Below are positions 17,354 through 26,273 of a stretch of DNA of 64,000 nucleotides, in pieces. The stretch is from NCBI RefSeq assembly GCF_018785265.1, contig NZ_WQPK01000041.1, positions 1 through 64,000 of the forward strand, in the 5' to 3' direction. Numbering within the stretch: the first letter of the stretch is position 1; the number at the start of each line of letters is the position of its first letter. The notes below the pieces were generated by a model. That model ran no database searches, was not told the DNA's origin, and saw only the letters and a program-made list of their open reading frames with translations. A program made the translations under genes and the position numbers. Source of the stretch: Collinsella aerofaciens. GTDB taxonomy: Bacteria; Actinomycetota; Coriobacteriia; Coriobacteriales; Coriobacteriaceae.

Positions 17354-20233
17354 GTGCCACTTATGAGTCGCCGCAACACCGAGCTGCTCTTGCTCATCGC
17401 CTCGGCGTTCCCCGTCATCCTGCTGTATGCGATGTACGTGCTCACCGCGGGCGCTGCCATCTCCTTTGAGACGCTCGCCGTACCGATCGGCCTCTTTGCC
17501 GCCTTTGCCGCGGCCCACATTGCCGTGCGCATCTTGGCGCCCGGTGCCGACCCCGCCATCCTACCCATCGTATTTATACTTTCGGGCATCGGCATCACGT
17601 TCGTGACGCGTCTCGCCCCCGCTCTCGCCATCTCACAGCTCATCATCCTGTTTGTCTCGGTGGCGCTCATGGTGGGAACGCTTGCACTAGTCAAAAACCT
17701 CGACGTGGTCATGCGCTACAAGTACACCTTTGGCATCATCGGCATCATTCTGCTGATGCTGCCTATCTTTATCGGCACCACGATCTCGGGCTCCAAGCTG
17801 TGGATTCGCATCGCGGGCTTTACCATCCAGCCCGGCGAGTTCGCCAAGGTCTTTATCGTGCTGTTCCTGGCCGGGTACCTGGCCGAGAACCGCGAGCTGC
17901 TCTCCATCTCCAACCGCAAGATCCTGGGCTTTAAGATCCCTCGCCTGCGACTGCTGCTGCCGCTGTTTGCCGTGTGGGGTGTGTGCCTGCTCGTCGTCGT
18001 CTTCGAACGCGACCTGGGTTCGGCCGTGCTGTTCTACACCATCTTCTTGCTGATGCTCTACGTTGCCACGGGGCGCTTTTCGTATGTCGTTATCGGCCTT
18101 GCGCTCTTAGCTGTTGGAGCCGTGGGCGCCTACAAGTTCCTGTCGCACGTTCAGGTGCGCTTCCAGGTTTGGGTCGATCCGTTTAAGGACGCCCAAGGCC
18201 AGGGCTACCAGATCGTCCAGTCGCTCTTCTCGCTTGCCGATGGCGGCCTGGTCGGTGTTGGCATCGGCAACGGCATGGCCAACAACATCCCTGTCGTCGA
18301 GTCCGACTTTATCTTCTCGGCCATCGGCGAGGAGATGGGTCTTTTGGGCGGCGGCGCCGTACTCATCCTGTTTATGCTCTTTGCCGTTCGCGGCCTGACC
18401 ACAGCTGCCCGCGCAAAGTCCGACCTTGCCGCCTTTAGCGCCACCGGTCTTACGGCAGCCATCAGCTTCCAGGCCTTCTTGATCGTGGGCGGCGTAACCC
18501 GCCTGATCCCGCTGACCGGCGTCACCCTGCCCTTTATGAGCCAGGGCGGCTCCTCGCTGCTGGCAAGCTTTATCATCGTCGCGCTCCTGCTACGTGCCGG
18601 TGACGAGGCGACCGGACGCGAGGCGGAGCTTACCGGCACCGGCACCATGGCCGCCATCACCGATGATCAGGTCGCATCTGCCGCCGCCCCGACGGGCACG
18701 CGCTTTGCCACCTCGTCTTCCTACGGCAGTGGCAGCCATTCCGTCGGCTCACGCATGCGTCGTCGCCTGCTCGACACACCTGAATCCGGTGTGCTCGGCC
18801 GCGTGGCGCTCGCCAACCGTCTAACCCGTGCGGTGCTCGCCTTTACGGCGCTGTTCGCCATCCTTATCGGCAACCTCACCTATGTCCAGGTCATTAAGGC
18901 CAAGGACTATCAGGACATGCCGACCAACAACCACACCATCGCCCGCTCCAAGTACATCCAGCGCGGCTCCATCATCACGTCCGACGGCGTGACGCTGGCC
19001 GAGTCGCTGCAGCAGGAGGACGGCACCTACGTACGCTCCTACCCCAACGGTAACCTGGCAGCGCACGTGGTTGGCTACGTGAGCCAGCAGTATGGCACCA
19101 CCGCCATCGAGAGCGTCATGAACGACACGCTCACCGGTTCTAAGGACTACTCCAGCTGGAACAACGCCATCGCGTCGCTCGCGGGCCAGACCCAGCCGGG
19201 CAACACCGCCAAGCTCACCATCGACTCGCGTATCCAGACGGCGGCCGAGCAGGCGCTCAAGGGCTTTAAGGGCGCTGTAGTGGTCATCGACCCGCGTACC
19301 GGCGCGGTGCTCGCATGTGCCAGCTCGCCCACCTACGACAACACCAACATCGATGCCCTGCTGCAGACGGGCGGCGGCGAGGACGGCTCCATGTACAATC
19401 GCGCCATGGACGCGCTGTACACGCCGGGCTCAACGTTTAAGGTCGTTACACTTTCCGCGGCACTCGAGACCGGTACCGCCAGCCTTACCAGCACCTACCA
19501 GGCGCCCGGCTCCATGGACATCGGCAACGCACCGGTCACCAACGATGCCAACGAGAGCTACGGCACCATCAGCCTGCAGCAGGCCTTTGCCGTGTCCTCC
19601 AACGTCGTCTTCGGCCAGGTGGCAAACGAAGTTGGTGCAAACACGCTCGTGCAGTTTGCCAACGCCTTTGGCTACGGCCAAAAGCTCGGCCAGGACCTGA
19701 CCTCCGCGGCCTCCATCATGGCCGACCCGTCGCTCATGACCGAGTGGGAGACCGCCTGGGCCGGCGCCGGCCAGCCTGTCGGCATGGACCACACGCCCGG
19801 CCCGCAGACCACCGTCATGCAAAACGCCGTGATTGCCGCCGCCATCGCTAACAGCGGCGTGGTCATGGACCCGTACTTTGTAGCCCAGGTACTTGCCCCG
19901 GACGGAACCGTGGTCAAGACCACGCAGTCCCGCTCGCTGGGTCAGGCCGTCAGCTCCGCCACGGCCGACCAGGTCAAGCAGGCCATGCTTGCCGTCGTCC
20001 AGTCCGGCACCGGCACCGATGCCCAAATCCCCGGCGTCAAGGTCGCCGGCAAGACCGGCTCGGCCGAGACTGGCGGCACCAACGTCAACTCGATGTTCGT
20101 TGGCTTTGCGCCTTACGATTCACCCACGGTCGCCATCTCAGTGGCCTTGGAGGATTACGACAAGCATGACGTCAAGGCCGCCAAGATCGCCGGTATCGTC
20201 CTGACCGCGGCGCTTGCCGCACAGGGAGCGTGA
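17354..20233 (+). CDS. SEDS glycosyltransferase fused to class B penicillin-binding protein
   Basis: 959 residues in one open frame. Residues 1-410 form a FtsW/RodA-type SEDS domain of about ten helices with the conserved FERDLGSAVLFY and PFMSQGGSSLL segments. After a linker there is another transmembrane helix (about 494-514), the pedestal domain, and a transpeptidase with active-site STFK (Ser about 692), SSN (about 748) and KTG (about 899). In mycobacteria the same two activities are the separate adjacent genes rodA and pbpA. Here polymerase and crosslinker are covalently joined, so their 1:1 pairing is fixed. GGGAG 7 nt upstream of the ATG; 7 nt after the phosphatase gene. Confidence 0.95.
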   Translation: MPLMSRRNTELLLLIASAFPVILLYAMYVLTAGAAISFETLAVPIGLFAAFAAAHIAVRILAPGADPAILPIVFILSGIGITFVTRLAPALAISQLIILFVSVALMVGTLALVKNLDVVMRYKYTFGIIGIILLMLPIFIGTTISGSKLWIRIAGFTIQPGEFAKVFIVLFLAGYLAENRELLSISNRKILGFKIPRLRLLLPLFAVWGVCLLVVVFERDLGSAVLFYTIFLLMLYVATGRFSYVVIGLALLAVGAVGAYKFLSHVQVRFQVWVDPFKDAQGQGYQIVQSLFSLADGGLVGVGIGNGMANNIPVVESDFIFSAIGEEMGLLGGGAVLILFMLFAVRGLTTAARAKSDLAAFSATGLTAAISFQAFLIVGGVTRLIPLTGVTLPFMSQGGSSLLASFIIVALLLRAGDEATGREAELTGTGTMAAITDDQVASAAAPTGTRFATSSSYGSGSHSVGSRMRRRLLDTPESGVLGRVALANRLTRAVLAFTALFAILIGNLTYVQVIKAKDYQDMPTNNHTIARSKYIQRGSIITSDGVTLAESLQQEDGTYVRSYPNGNLAAHVVGYVSQQYGTTAIESVMNDTLTGSKDYSSWNNAIASLAGQTQPGNTAKLTIDSRIQTAAEQALKGFKGAVVVIDPRTGAVLACASSPTYDNTNIDALLQTGGGEDGSMYNRAMDALYTPGSTFKVVTLSAALETGTASLTSTYQAPGSMDIGNAPVTNDANESYGTISLQQAFAVSSNVVFGQVANEVGANTLVQFANAFGYGQKLGQDLTSAASIMADPSLMTEWETAWAGAGQPVGMDHTPGPQTTVMQNAVIAAAIANSGVVMDPYFVAQVLAPDGTVVKTTQSRSLGQAVSSATADQVKQAMLAVVQSGTGTDAQIPGVKVAGKTGSAETGGTNVNSMFVGFAPYDSPTVAISVALEDYDKHDVKAAKIAGIVLTAALAAQGA

Positions 20234-20365
20234 TGCCCATGATCGAATCGGACACCCGAGGCGCGCCGCGGCCTAAGGGTTAGCGGCAACGCGTCACACG
20301 GCCCCAGCGGCCACATCGTAGGTACTACACACATCGTTGAGCGAATAGTTATGTTAGGAGCAGGA

Positions 20366-22333
20366 ATGGAACAGAGGGTCCTCGGGGGAAGATACCTCCT
20401 CAAGGATAAGGTGGGAACAGGCGGCATGGCGACCGTCTACCGTGCACAGGACCAGGTTCTCGACCGCACGGTAGCCGTCAAGATCATGCTGCCGCAGTAT
20501 GCTGGCGACGCGACCTTCGCCGCACGCTTTAAGCAGGAGGCCCAGGCAGCAGCCGGTCTCTCCTCCCCTTATATCGTGGGCGTCTACGATTGGGGCAAGG
20601 ACGGCGACACCTATTACATCGTCATGGAGTACCTGCGCGGTACCGACCTTAAGAGCGGCATCAAGAGCCACGGCGCCCTCGACCCCAAGAAGGTCGCCCA
20701 GATCGGCTCGCAGATCAGCTCCGCGCTTTCGGTCGCCCACAAGCACGAGATCATCCACCGCGACATTAAGCCGCAGAACATCATGGTGCTGCCCGACGGC
20801 AACATCAAGGTGATGGACTTTGGCATCGCGCGCGCCAAGAACAGCCACCTCACGCAAGACAACAACGTGCTGGGAACCGCCCACTACGTCAGCCCCGAGC
20901 AGACCCGTGGTCAGGACCTCGGCCCCACCTCGGATATCTACTCGCTGGGCGTCGTGATGTATGAGTGCGCCACCGGCCGCGTTCCCTTTGACGGTGACGA
21001 CGCTATCTCGGTCGCACTCAAGCAGGTCAACGAGCTGCCTATTCCGCCGAGCCAGATCAACTCCGGTGTCGACGCCGACCTTGAGCGCATCATACTCAAG
21101 TGCATGGAGAAGGACCCCGCAAACCGCTTCCAGACCGCCGACGAGCTGCGTCAGGTGCTCAACAGCTACCTGTCGGGCCGTGCCGTCAACGTCTCGGAGC
21201 CCACGCGCATCATCGGTGCCCTCGGTGAGCTGGGCGCCACCAAGACTCGCGAGCTTTCCGATCAGACGCGCGCCATGGTGCGTCCCGTCTCGGGCGTGAG
21301 CGGCCAAAATACCGCCCGCAGCTCGGTTTCGGGCTCCACCGGCTCCTACGAGGTCGAAAAGCCCAAATCCAACAAGAACAAGATCATCGCCGCCGTGGTG
21401 GCAGCCGTTGCCGTCATCGGCATCGTGGTGGCCTTTGCCACAGGACTCTTTGGCGGCGAGCAGGTCACCGTGCCCGATGTGCTGGGCAAGGACCAGCAGA
21501 CTGCCGTCGAGCTGATCAAGGAAGCCGGCCTCGAGGTCGGCACCATCGACCAAAGCTACAACGACGATGTCGACGAGGGCAAGGTCGCCGAGCAGACGCC
21601 CAACGGCAACACCAAGAAGGCCAAGGGCACCAAGGTGAACCTGGTAATCTCCAAGGGCCCCAAGCCCTCCGAAAAGGTTGAGGTTCCCAAACTTGTCGGC
21701 CTGACCAAGGACCAAGCAGAAGCCGCACTGGCAAGCGTTGGCCTGAAGGGCAACGCCTCCGAGGAGGCCAACGAGGCTGATGAGGGCCAGGTCTTTGAGC
21801 AGGGCACCGAAGCCGGTAAGGAAGTCGCGAAGGGCACGACCATCTCGTACAAGGTCTCGAGCGGCCCGGATACCACGTCCGTCCCCGACCTGACCGACAT
21901 GACCGAGGCCCAGGCGCGCAACGCCCTCGATATGGCAGGCTTTGGTGTCGACGTGAGCTACCAGGAGAACGACTCGGTTACCGAGGGCACCGTGATCAGC
22001 TGGAACCCCAGCGGCAAGCAGAAGCCCGGCGCCACGATTACCGTCGTCATCGCCAAGAAGTCCGGCAAGGCCACCGTCCCGGGCAACCTGTACGGCAAGA
22101 GCATTTCCGCCGCCGTTACCGCGCTCAACAACGCCGGTTTCTATAACATTGGCTTCTGTGACCAGAACGGCAATCCCGTAAGCGGTAACGAGGATGCCAC
22201 CGTTACGGGCGTCTCCCCCACTGGAAAGCAGTCCACCGACAGCACGATTACGCTGACGGTCGCACTTTCTGGTTCGGGCTCGGGCTCGGGCTCGGGCACG
22301 AGCACGGGCGACGATTCCGGTACGACCAACTAG
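20366..22333 (+). CDS. pknB: PASTA-domain Ser/Thr kinase PknB
   Basis: 655 residues from ATG 20366, with AGGAG 5 nt upstream; the ATG at 20351 contains that site and is less likely. Kinase domain (about 6-270) with GTGGMATVY, VAVKIM, HRDIKPQNIM (about 130), VMDFGIAR and a Thr-containing activation loop. A juxtamembrane segment, one transmembrane helix (about 337-357) and four PASTA repeats follow, ending in a Gly/Ser repeat tail. PASTA domains bind muropeptides or lipid II, so this is the wall-sensing kinase of the cluster. It lies 132 bp after the SEDS-PBP gene; that gap holds no other gene. Confidence 0.96.
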   Translation: MEQRVLGGRYLLKDKVGTGGMATVYRAQDQVLDRTVAVKIMLPQYAGDATFAARFKQEAQAAAGLSSPYIVGVYDWGKDGDTYYIVMEYLRGTDLKSGIKSHGALDPKKVAQIGSQISSALSVAHKHEIIHRDIKPQNIMVLPDGNIKVMDFGIARAKNSHLTQDNNVLGTAHYVSPEQTRGQDLGPTSDIYSLGVVMYECATGRVPFDGDDAISVALKQVNELPIPPSQINSGVDADLERIILKCMEKDPANRFQTADELRQVLNSYLSGRAVNVSEPTRIIGALGELGATKTRELSDQTRAMVRPVSGVSGQNTARSSVSGSTGSYEVEKPKSNKNKIIAAVVAAVAVIGIVVAFATGLFGGEQVTVPDVLGKDQQTAVELIKEAGLEVGTIDQSYNDDVDEGKVAEQTPNGNTKKAKGTKVNLVISKGPKPSEKVEVPKLVGLTKDQAEAALASVGLKGNASEEANEADEGQVFEQGTEAGKEVAKGTTISYKVSSGPDTTSVPDLTDMTEAQARNALDMAGFGVDVSYQENDSVTEGTVISWNPSGKQKPGATITVVIAKKSGKATVPGNLYGKSISAAVTALNNAGFYNIGFCDQNGNPVSGNEDATVTGVSPTGKQSTDSTITLTVALSGSGSGSGSGTSTGDDSGTTN

Positions 22334-22385
22334 TCGCCACCCCACCGCTCATCGCGGCTTTCGCCGCAAACATATTCGCTCACAG

Positions 22386-22421
22386 GCGCCCGCTTGCTCC
22401 CCCAGCAAGCGGGCGCTTTCT
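22386..22421 (+). terminator. Intrinsic terminator after pknB
   Basis: 13-bp stem GCGCCCGCTTGCT (22386-22398) and AGCAAGCGGGCGC (22404-22416) with a CCCCC loop and a TTTCTTT tail. It closes the kinase/wall-synthesis cluster. Confidence 0.9.
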
Positions 22422-22450
22422 TTATCTGAAGCAGCGAATACTACGGCATG

Positions 22451-22653
22451 CCTTAAACCAAAAGAGCCCGGCACCGTAACGGTACCGGGCTCGATATTCC
22501 TCTGGTGCCCCCGGGCGGATTCGAAAACTCCCCCCCGCGGGGAAATTGGTGACGCGGGTGTTGACGGCTCGAATCCTGCCCTTAGACCAGAAGAGCCCGG
22601 CACCGTAGCGGTACCGGGCTCGATATTCCTCTGGTGCCCCCGGGCGGATTCGA
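22451..22653. repeat. Tandem 74-bp copies of tRNA 3' end plus terminator
   Basis: Segments 22451-22524 and 22580-22653 are near-identical, 129 bp apart. Read on the minus strand, each is the 3' end of a tRNA-Arg gene (T-arm and acceptor), a short spacer, and a hairpin of GAGCCCGG and CCGGGCTC followed by TTTTGG or TTCTGG, the normal terminator of that tRNA. The inner segment 22525-22579 resembles a degenerate, inverted tRNA 3' fragment. This looks like the scar of an older integration next to the present attL. Confidence 0.75.
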
Positions 22654-22676
22654 ACCGTCGACACCCGCTTTAGGAG
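22629..22676. other. attL of the tRNA-Arg element
   Basis: 48 bp identical to 31918-31965. It contains the anticodon-loop-proximal part, T-arm and acceptor 3' strand of tRNA-Arg(CCT), displaced about 9.3 kb from the intact tRNA gene. The identity ends at 22677 and 31966, defining the core. Confidence 0.9.
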
Positions 22677-22783
22677 GTCATGGTCATTTACCTTACCTGG
22701 GCAAATGCAATTTTGCCCTATTATATATATTCGCAGGTAGATTAGCTGTTTTTGAGTTTCTGCTGGTTCTTATTAGAATTCTA

Positions 22784-22804
22784 TTTCACCTCTTTTTCAC
22801 CCCT
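22784..22804 (+). repeat. Candidate integrase arm-binding repeat, left end
   Basis: 21-bp sequence containing TTCACC twice in tandem (TTTCACCTC then TTTTTCACCCCT). The same 21 bp with one mismatch is at 31830-31850 near the right end. An inverted GGGGTGAAA follows at 22828-22836, mirrored by one at 31786-31794 on the right. Confidence 0.6.
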
Positions 22805-22839
22805 AGCAGTTGCGCTTACGGCTTGCAGGGGTGAAAAGT

Positions 22840-22894
22840 TTACGTTAGGCTCGGGGCCGAGGCCCTCAAAGCCCCGGCCCCGAGCCTAACGTAA
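22840..22894. repeat. 20-bp inverted repeat just upstream of the integrase
   Basis: Arms 22840-22859 and 22875-22894 are perfectly complementary (outer ends TTACGTTAGG and CCTAACGTAA) with a 15-nt loop. It ends 7 bp before the integrase ribosome site. Without a T tract it is not a standard terminator; it may block read-through from the chromosome or be an integrase or excisionase site. The rest of 22677-22839 is AT-rich and shows no gene. Confidence 0.65.
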
Positions 22895-22912
22895 TCCCCT
22901 TGGAGGACACTT

Positions 22913-24211
22913 TTGGAAACCAGAATCAAACCAACCGCAAAGGGAACATCTGAGCCCATCAAGGGAAAGCCCGGCTCATTCAAGATTTACTTCTCTCTTG
23001 GGAGAGACCCGAACTCCGGAAAGAACGGCAGCAAAGTTAAGTATCTCAAAACACCCAAGAGGACCATCCATTGCAAGAGCAAGAACCCGAAGAACTGGCC
23101 TAGCGAAGTCGCAAACGCTCTCAACGAGTACCGCGAGGAACTTGAGAGCTATGAACCATCTAGAGATGCTCCGAGCACCGTAGCGGCATATGCCGAATCC
23201 TTCCACGTGCTCCGAGAGAGCTCATTCGGCTCCCCTCTCTCATATGAGCGAGAGGGATACGACGTGCGACACATACGCGAACTGTTCGAAGACGTGCCCC
23301 TAGCCGACCTGAGGCCCGACGATGTTAAACGCGCCTACGCTGAGGCCCGTTCAAATGGAAGGTTCACCGACGCCGAGATCCGTCGCATTCACGTCAAGCT
23401 TAAGCAGGTCATGCAAGATGCCCTTGAGAACGAACTGATTGGCCGCAATCCTTGCATCGGCATAAAGCTGCCGAAACCGGACCTGCGAGCACGAAACTTT
23501 CTCCCTCCCGATGAGCTCCCAAGATTCACTGAGTGCTTGCTTTCCGAGCCGATGGGGCCCATGACCGTCTGCACCATGCTTATATTTCACCTCGGGCTGA
23601 GGAAAGGCGAGGCTTTAGGGCTCAGCTGGCTCGATTACGACCCCGAAGCCATGGAGCTCCGAATCGTCCGGCAGTACACCAGCGACAAGACCTTGAGGCC
23701 CCCGAAATCGGAGATGAGCAGACGCATTCTCTCCATAGACAAAGCTCTGGCCGAGTATTTAGACAAGTGGAAGACTATGCAGCGCGACATATTCAGACGT
23801 CGCGGGTTGGAACAAAAGGATACCGACCCCATCGTCCACGCATTCAGCGTTGGAAAGGATGCCGACGGTTTCCGCAGCATAAGCATCACCAGACCAAGCG
23901 GGCACAACTACTCTCGATGGTTTAGGGACTTCTGCGTCGATAACGGCTATGGGACTTATAGCGATGTGACGAAGCAGTTCATGCGAGACGGCAAGCTTCA
24001 TACGCGCGGCACTGGTTACTCAGGACTTGTTCCCCATGGCCTCCGTCACACCGCCGCGACCGCTCTCGTGGCGAGCAACGTCGATTTAAAGACCGTTCAG
24101 GCGCGAATGGGCCATGCCTCCGCAAGCACAACGGCTAATTTCTACACCCATGCAATCAGGGCCAATGACCGAAACGCAGCAGAAGTCTTTGAATTGCTGT
24201 CATCTAAGTAA
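22913..24211 (+). CDS. int: Tyrosine recombinase (integrase)
   Basis: 432 residues from a TTG start with GGAGG 6 nt upstream. N-terminal AP2-like arm-binding region (LGRDPNSGKNGSKVKYLKTP), a SAM-like core-binding domain (about 80-180) and the catalytic domain with Arg in HLGLRKGEALGL (about 228), HGLRHTAATAL (about 374), GHASASTT (about 400) and the nucleophile Tyr in NFYTH (about 410). It would integrate and excise the element at the tRNA-Arg 3' end. It lies next to attL, as is usual for such elements. Confidence 0.95.
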   Translation: METRIKPTAKGTSEPIKGKPGSFKIYFSLGRDPNSGKNGSKVKYLKTPKRTIHCKSKNPKNWPSEVANALNEYREELESYEPSRDAPSTVAAYAESFHVLRESSFGSPLSYEREGYDVRHIRELFEDVPLADLRPDDVKRAYAEARSNGRFTDAEIRRIHVKLKQVMQDALENELIGRNPCIGIKLPKPDLRARNFLPPDELPRFTECLLSEPMGPMTVCTMLIFHLGLRKGEALGLSWLDYDPEAMELRIVRQYTSDKTLRPPKSEMSRRILSIDKALAEYLDKWKTMQRDIFRRRGLEQKDTDPIVHAFSVGKDADGFRSISITRPSGHNYSRWFRDFCVDNGYGTYSDVTKQFMRDGKLHTRGTGYSGLVPHGLRHTAATALVASNVDLKTVQARMGHASASTTANFYTHAIRANDRNAAEVFELLSSK

Positions 24212-24323
24212 TGGCTAGTTTACCTCGATGTTCACTATCTCTTCATACGGTGGGCTACTACTAGGGCTACATGCGCCGTCTGATGGTATGATGATTGCAG
24301 ACAAACGATTGGAGGTGAATAAA

Positions 24324-25052
24324 ATGGTCTATAAGAAGAAGGCCGAGAAGCGTATCCGCATACCCGAAAACCTCAAGACCCCCTTCTCACAGATGGTCTC
24401 CGACGAGGCTTACCTTCGAGCGACCGATGAGTCAAAAGCCATTATCGGCCTTGTCTTTGACGAGGTGCTTCCCTCCCCGGCATTTCCGAGGGACAGGATG
24501 CTCGACGTCTACAGCGGTGGTGGTCTGTTTGCGAGCGTCTCGGACGTTCTGCGTTCGAACGTCACTGGCGCGACGGGAACCGTCGCCCACGGCGGCTATA
24601 AGCCCATTGTCGAGTTCGGTTTCGAGCTAATCCACGAGAGGCGTTGTGAGACCGCGCTCTTTACCGGCGCGATGGACATGCCGCACCTTCGCCGCTGCTT
24701 TGATTCCGTCATTGACTTTATGGAGCACAAGGTTCCGCGCGATCCCTCAGACCCCTTTGTCGATTACGAGACCGACAGGGCGGTGAAGTACGGCCGCGCC
24801 CTGATGGACGAGGCGTCCACCAACTATAACCGCGCCCCCGTTGTGGCGCTCGTGCGCTTCGCCATCGAATATTTTGACGAAATCGGCCAGCTGAACGCGA
24901 CATGCGCCTATCTCGCCGACGCCTTCTCCGCGCTCGAAGAGAGCGTCACGACCTCTGCCGCAGACTGCGGCAACCAGCACGTACTCCCGGATACCCCGGA
25001 GTTGCGTCGCAAATGGAGCAGTCTTCTTGAAGAGGTTTGTTCCGACTGGTAA
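24324..25052 (+). CDS. Element-encoded protein of unknown function
   Basis: 242 residues from ATG 24324, chosen because GGAGGTGA lies 5 nt upstream; an upstream in-frame ATG at 24228 has no ribosome site. Basic N-terminus (MVYKKKAEKRIRIPENLK), then a soluble, mixed helical protein with no membrane segment, no nucleotide-binding loop and no motif I can name. It is placed between the integrase and the Xis-like gene, so replication, excision control or mobilization are possible, none supported directly. Confidence 0.75.
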   Translation: MVYKKKAEKRIRIPENLKTPFSQMVSDEAYLRATDESKAIIGLVFDEVLPSPAFPRDRMLDVYSGGGLFASVSDVLRSNVTGATGTVAHGGYKPIVEFGFELIHERRCETALFTGAMDMPHLRRCFDSVIDFMEHKVPRDPSDPFVDYETDRAVKYGRALMDEASTNYNRAPVVALVRFAIEYFDEIGQLNATCAYLADAFSALEESVTTSAADCGNQHVLPDTPELRRKWSSLLEEVCSDW

Positions 25053-25131
25053 TAAAAAACGGCACCCGACTCCCCTCTCTTAGTCGCCAAACCTCGAAGA
25101 GGAGCCGAGCACCCCAAACAAGGAGTTTATC

Positions 25132-25374
25132 ATGCATCTTGCAGATGACCCCAAGGTTGACGCCATTTCCGCAGGCATCAACCTTCGTCGCACTGGTCCC
25201 AAGCGTATCTTGAGCCGTCTCGATGTTCAGATTCTCACCGGCATTGGCCAGTCGAGCGCCATTAAGCTCATGAAGTCGACGCACCATTGCTTCCGCATCG
25301 CCAACCAGTATTTTGTCATGGAAGAAGACCTCATCGCCTATTTCAGGACTTTGGCTGAAGAGGCGAACGAGTAA
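25132..25374 (+). CDS. Excisionase-like small DNA-binding protein
   Basis: 80 residues. The middle reads LSRLDVQILTGIGQSSAIKLMKS followed by a strand pair FRIANQYFVMEEDLIAYF, the layout of MerR-like winged-helix excisionases (helix-turn-helix then a wing and a C-terminal helix). AAGGAG precedes the ATG. It overlaps the next gene by one base (TAATG). Xis function is inferred from size, fold pattern and context. Confidence 0.65.
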   Translation: MHLADDPKVDAISAGINLRRTGPKRILSRLDVQILTGIGQSSAIKLMKSTHHCFRIANQYFVMEEDLIAYFRTLAEEANE

Positions 25375-26270
25375 TGCAGTGCCCGGCCCCCAACCCTCTC
25401 GTTTTCGAATCCGATAGGCTCGATGAGCACCTCAGCGCCCTTAGGGGTGACCAACCTATCGCCCTCTTCGGGCTCAAGGCCCTTAACGACATCCTCGGCG
25501 GAGTCCATCCCGGGCTCAATTATGCCATCGGCACCGGTCCCGGCAGGGGCAAGACGACCTTGGCCTTGCAGGAGGCCGACAAGCTTGCGAACGACAGTCA
25601 CCCAGTAATCTATGTCTCCGCCGAGCTTCCCGCGCATAAGCTCTTGGAGAAGAGCCTTGCACGACTCAGCGGAGGCAAGCTTGCCCTTTCCGAGGTCGCG
25701 GACGCGGCGGCGGCAGACCATCCCAAGCACGAGGCCTTCGAGGCTGCTCTCGACATGTATCGCAGCTGTATCGCCCCGAATCTCTGTATTACCGGCCCGT
25801 TGAACACCGTTGAACTCTCGAACCTCGTTGGGCTGATAGCACGTGAGCGCAACGAGGCCCCTATCGTTTTCATCGACTATCTCCAACTCCTCGCCTGCGG
25901 TATCACGGCGGGACAGCAGTTCATCGACGAGCGCTTGGCAATCACAGCGTGCGTAAAGGGCTTGCGCGAAATATCAAACCTCTACGGCTCGCCAGTCATC
26001 GCCCTGAGCTCGACCACGCGCGAGTCCTACAAGTCTGGCAAGTCGAGCAAGCCCAACCTCGGCATGTTCGGCGGCTCTTCGACGGTCGAGTACAGCTTCG
26101 ACTCCGTTCTTTTTCTTGCCGACGATGACGGAAAACCCGACTTCCCTTTTGAGGCCCCCGCGAGCGGCACCCCGCTCAAGCTCGTTGCCCTCAAGAATCG
26201 CTACGGCACGTTAGGCGAAGCTCGGCTCGACTTCGACGGAGCCCACGCTACCTTCCTCGATAGGGGCTAG
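25374..26270 (+). CDS. DnaB-like RecA-fold ATPase
   Basis: 298 residues, matching only the C-terminal RecA-type domain of replicative helicases. Walker A is GTGPGRGKTTLAL (about 52-64), Walker B is PIVFIDYLQLL (about 163), and the L2-like segment VIALSSTTRESY follows. There is no DnaB N-terminal domain and no primase. In mobile elements such proteins act in replication of the excised circle; this is inferred. It sits between the Xis-like gene and mobC with overlapping or near-overlapping junctions, so they form one operon. Confidence 0.8.
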   Translation: MQCPAPNPLVFESDRLDEHLSALRGDQPIALFGLKALNDILGGVHPGLNYAIGTGPGRGKTTLALQEADKLANDSHPVIYVSAELPAHKLLEKSLARLSGGKLALSEVADAAAADHPKHEAFEAALDMYRSCIAPNLCITGPLNTVELSNLVGLIARERNEAPIVFIDYLQLLACGITAGQQFIDERLAITACVKGLREISNLYGSPVIALSSTTRESYKSGKSSKPNLGMFGGSSTVEYSFDSVLFLADDDGKPDFPFEAPASGTPLKLVALKNRYGTLGEARLDFDGAHATFLDRG

Positions 26271-26273
26271 GCG

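Noticed and set aside
22840-22894. Riboswitch or standard terminator
   Set aside because: It is a single perfect stem without a T tract or a conserved aptamer-like core.
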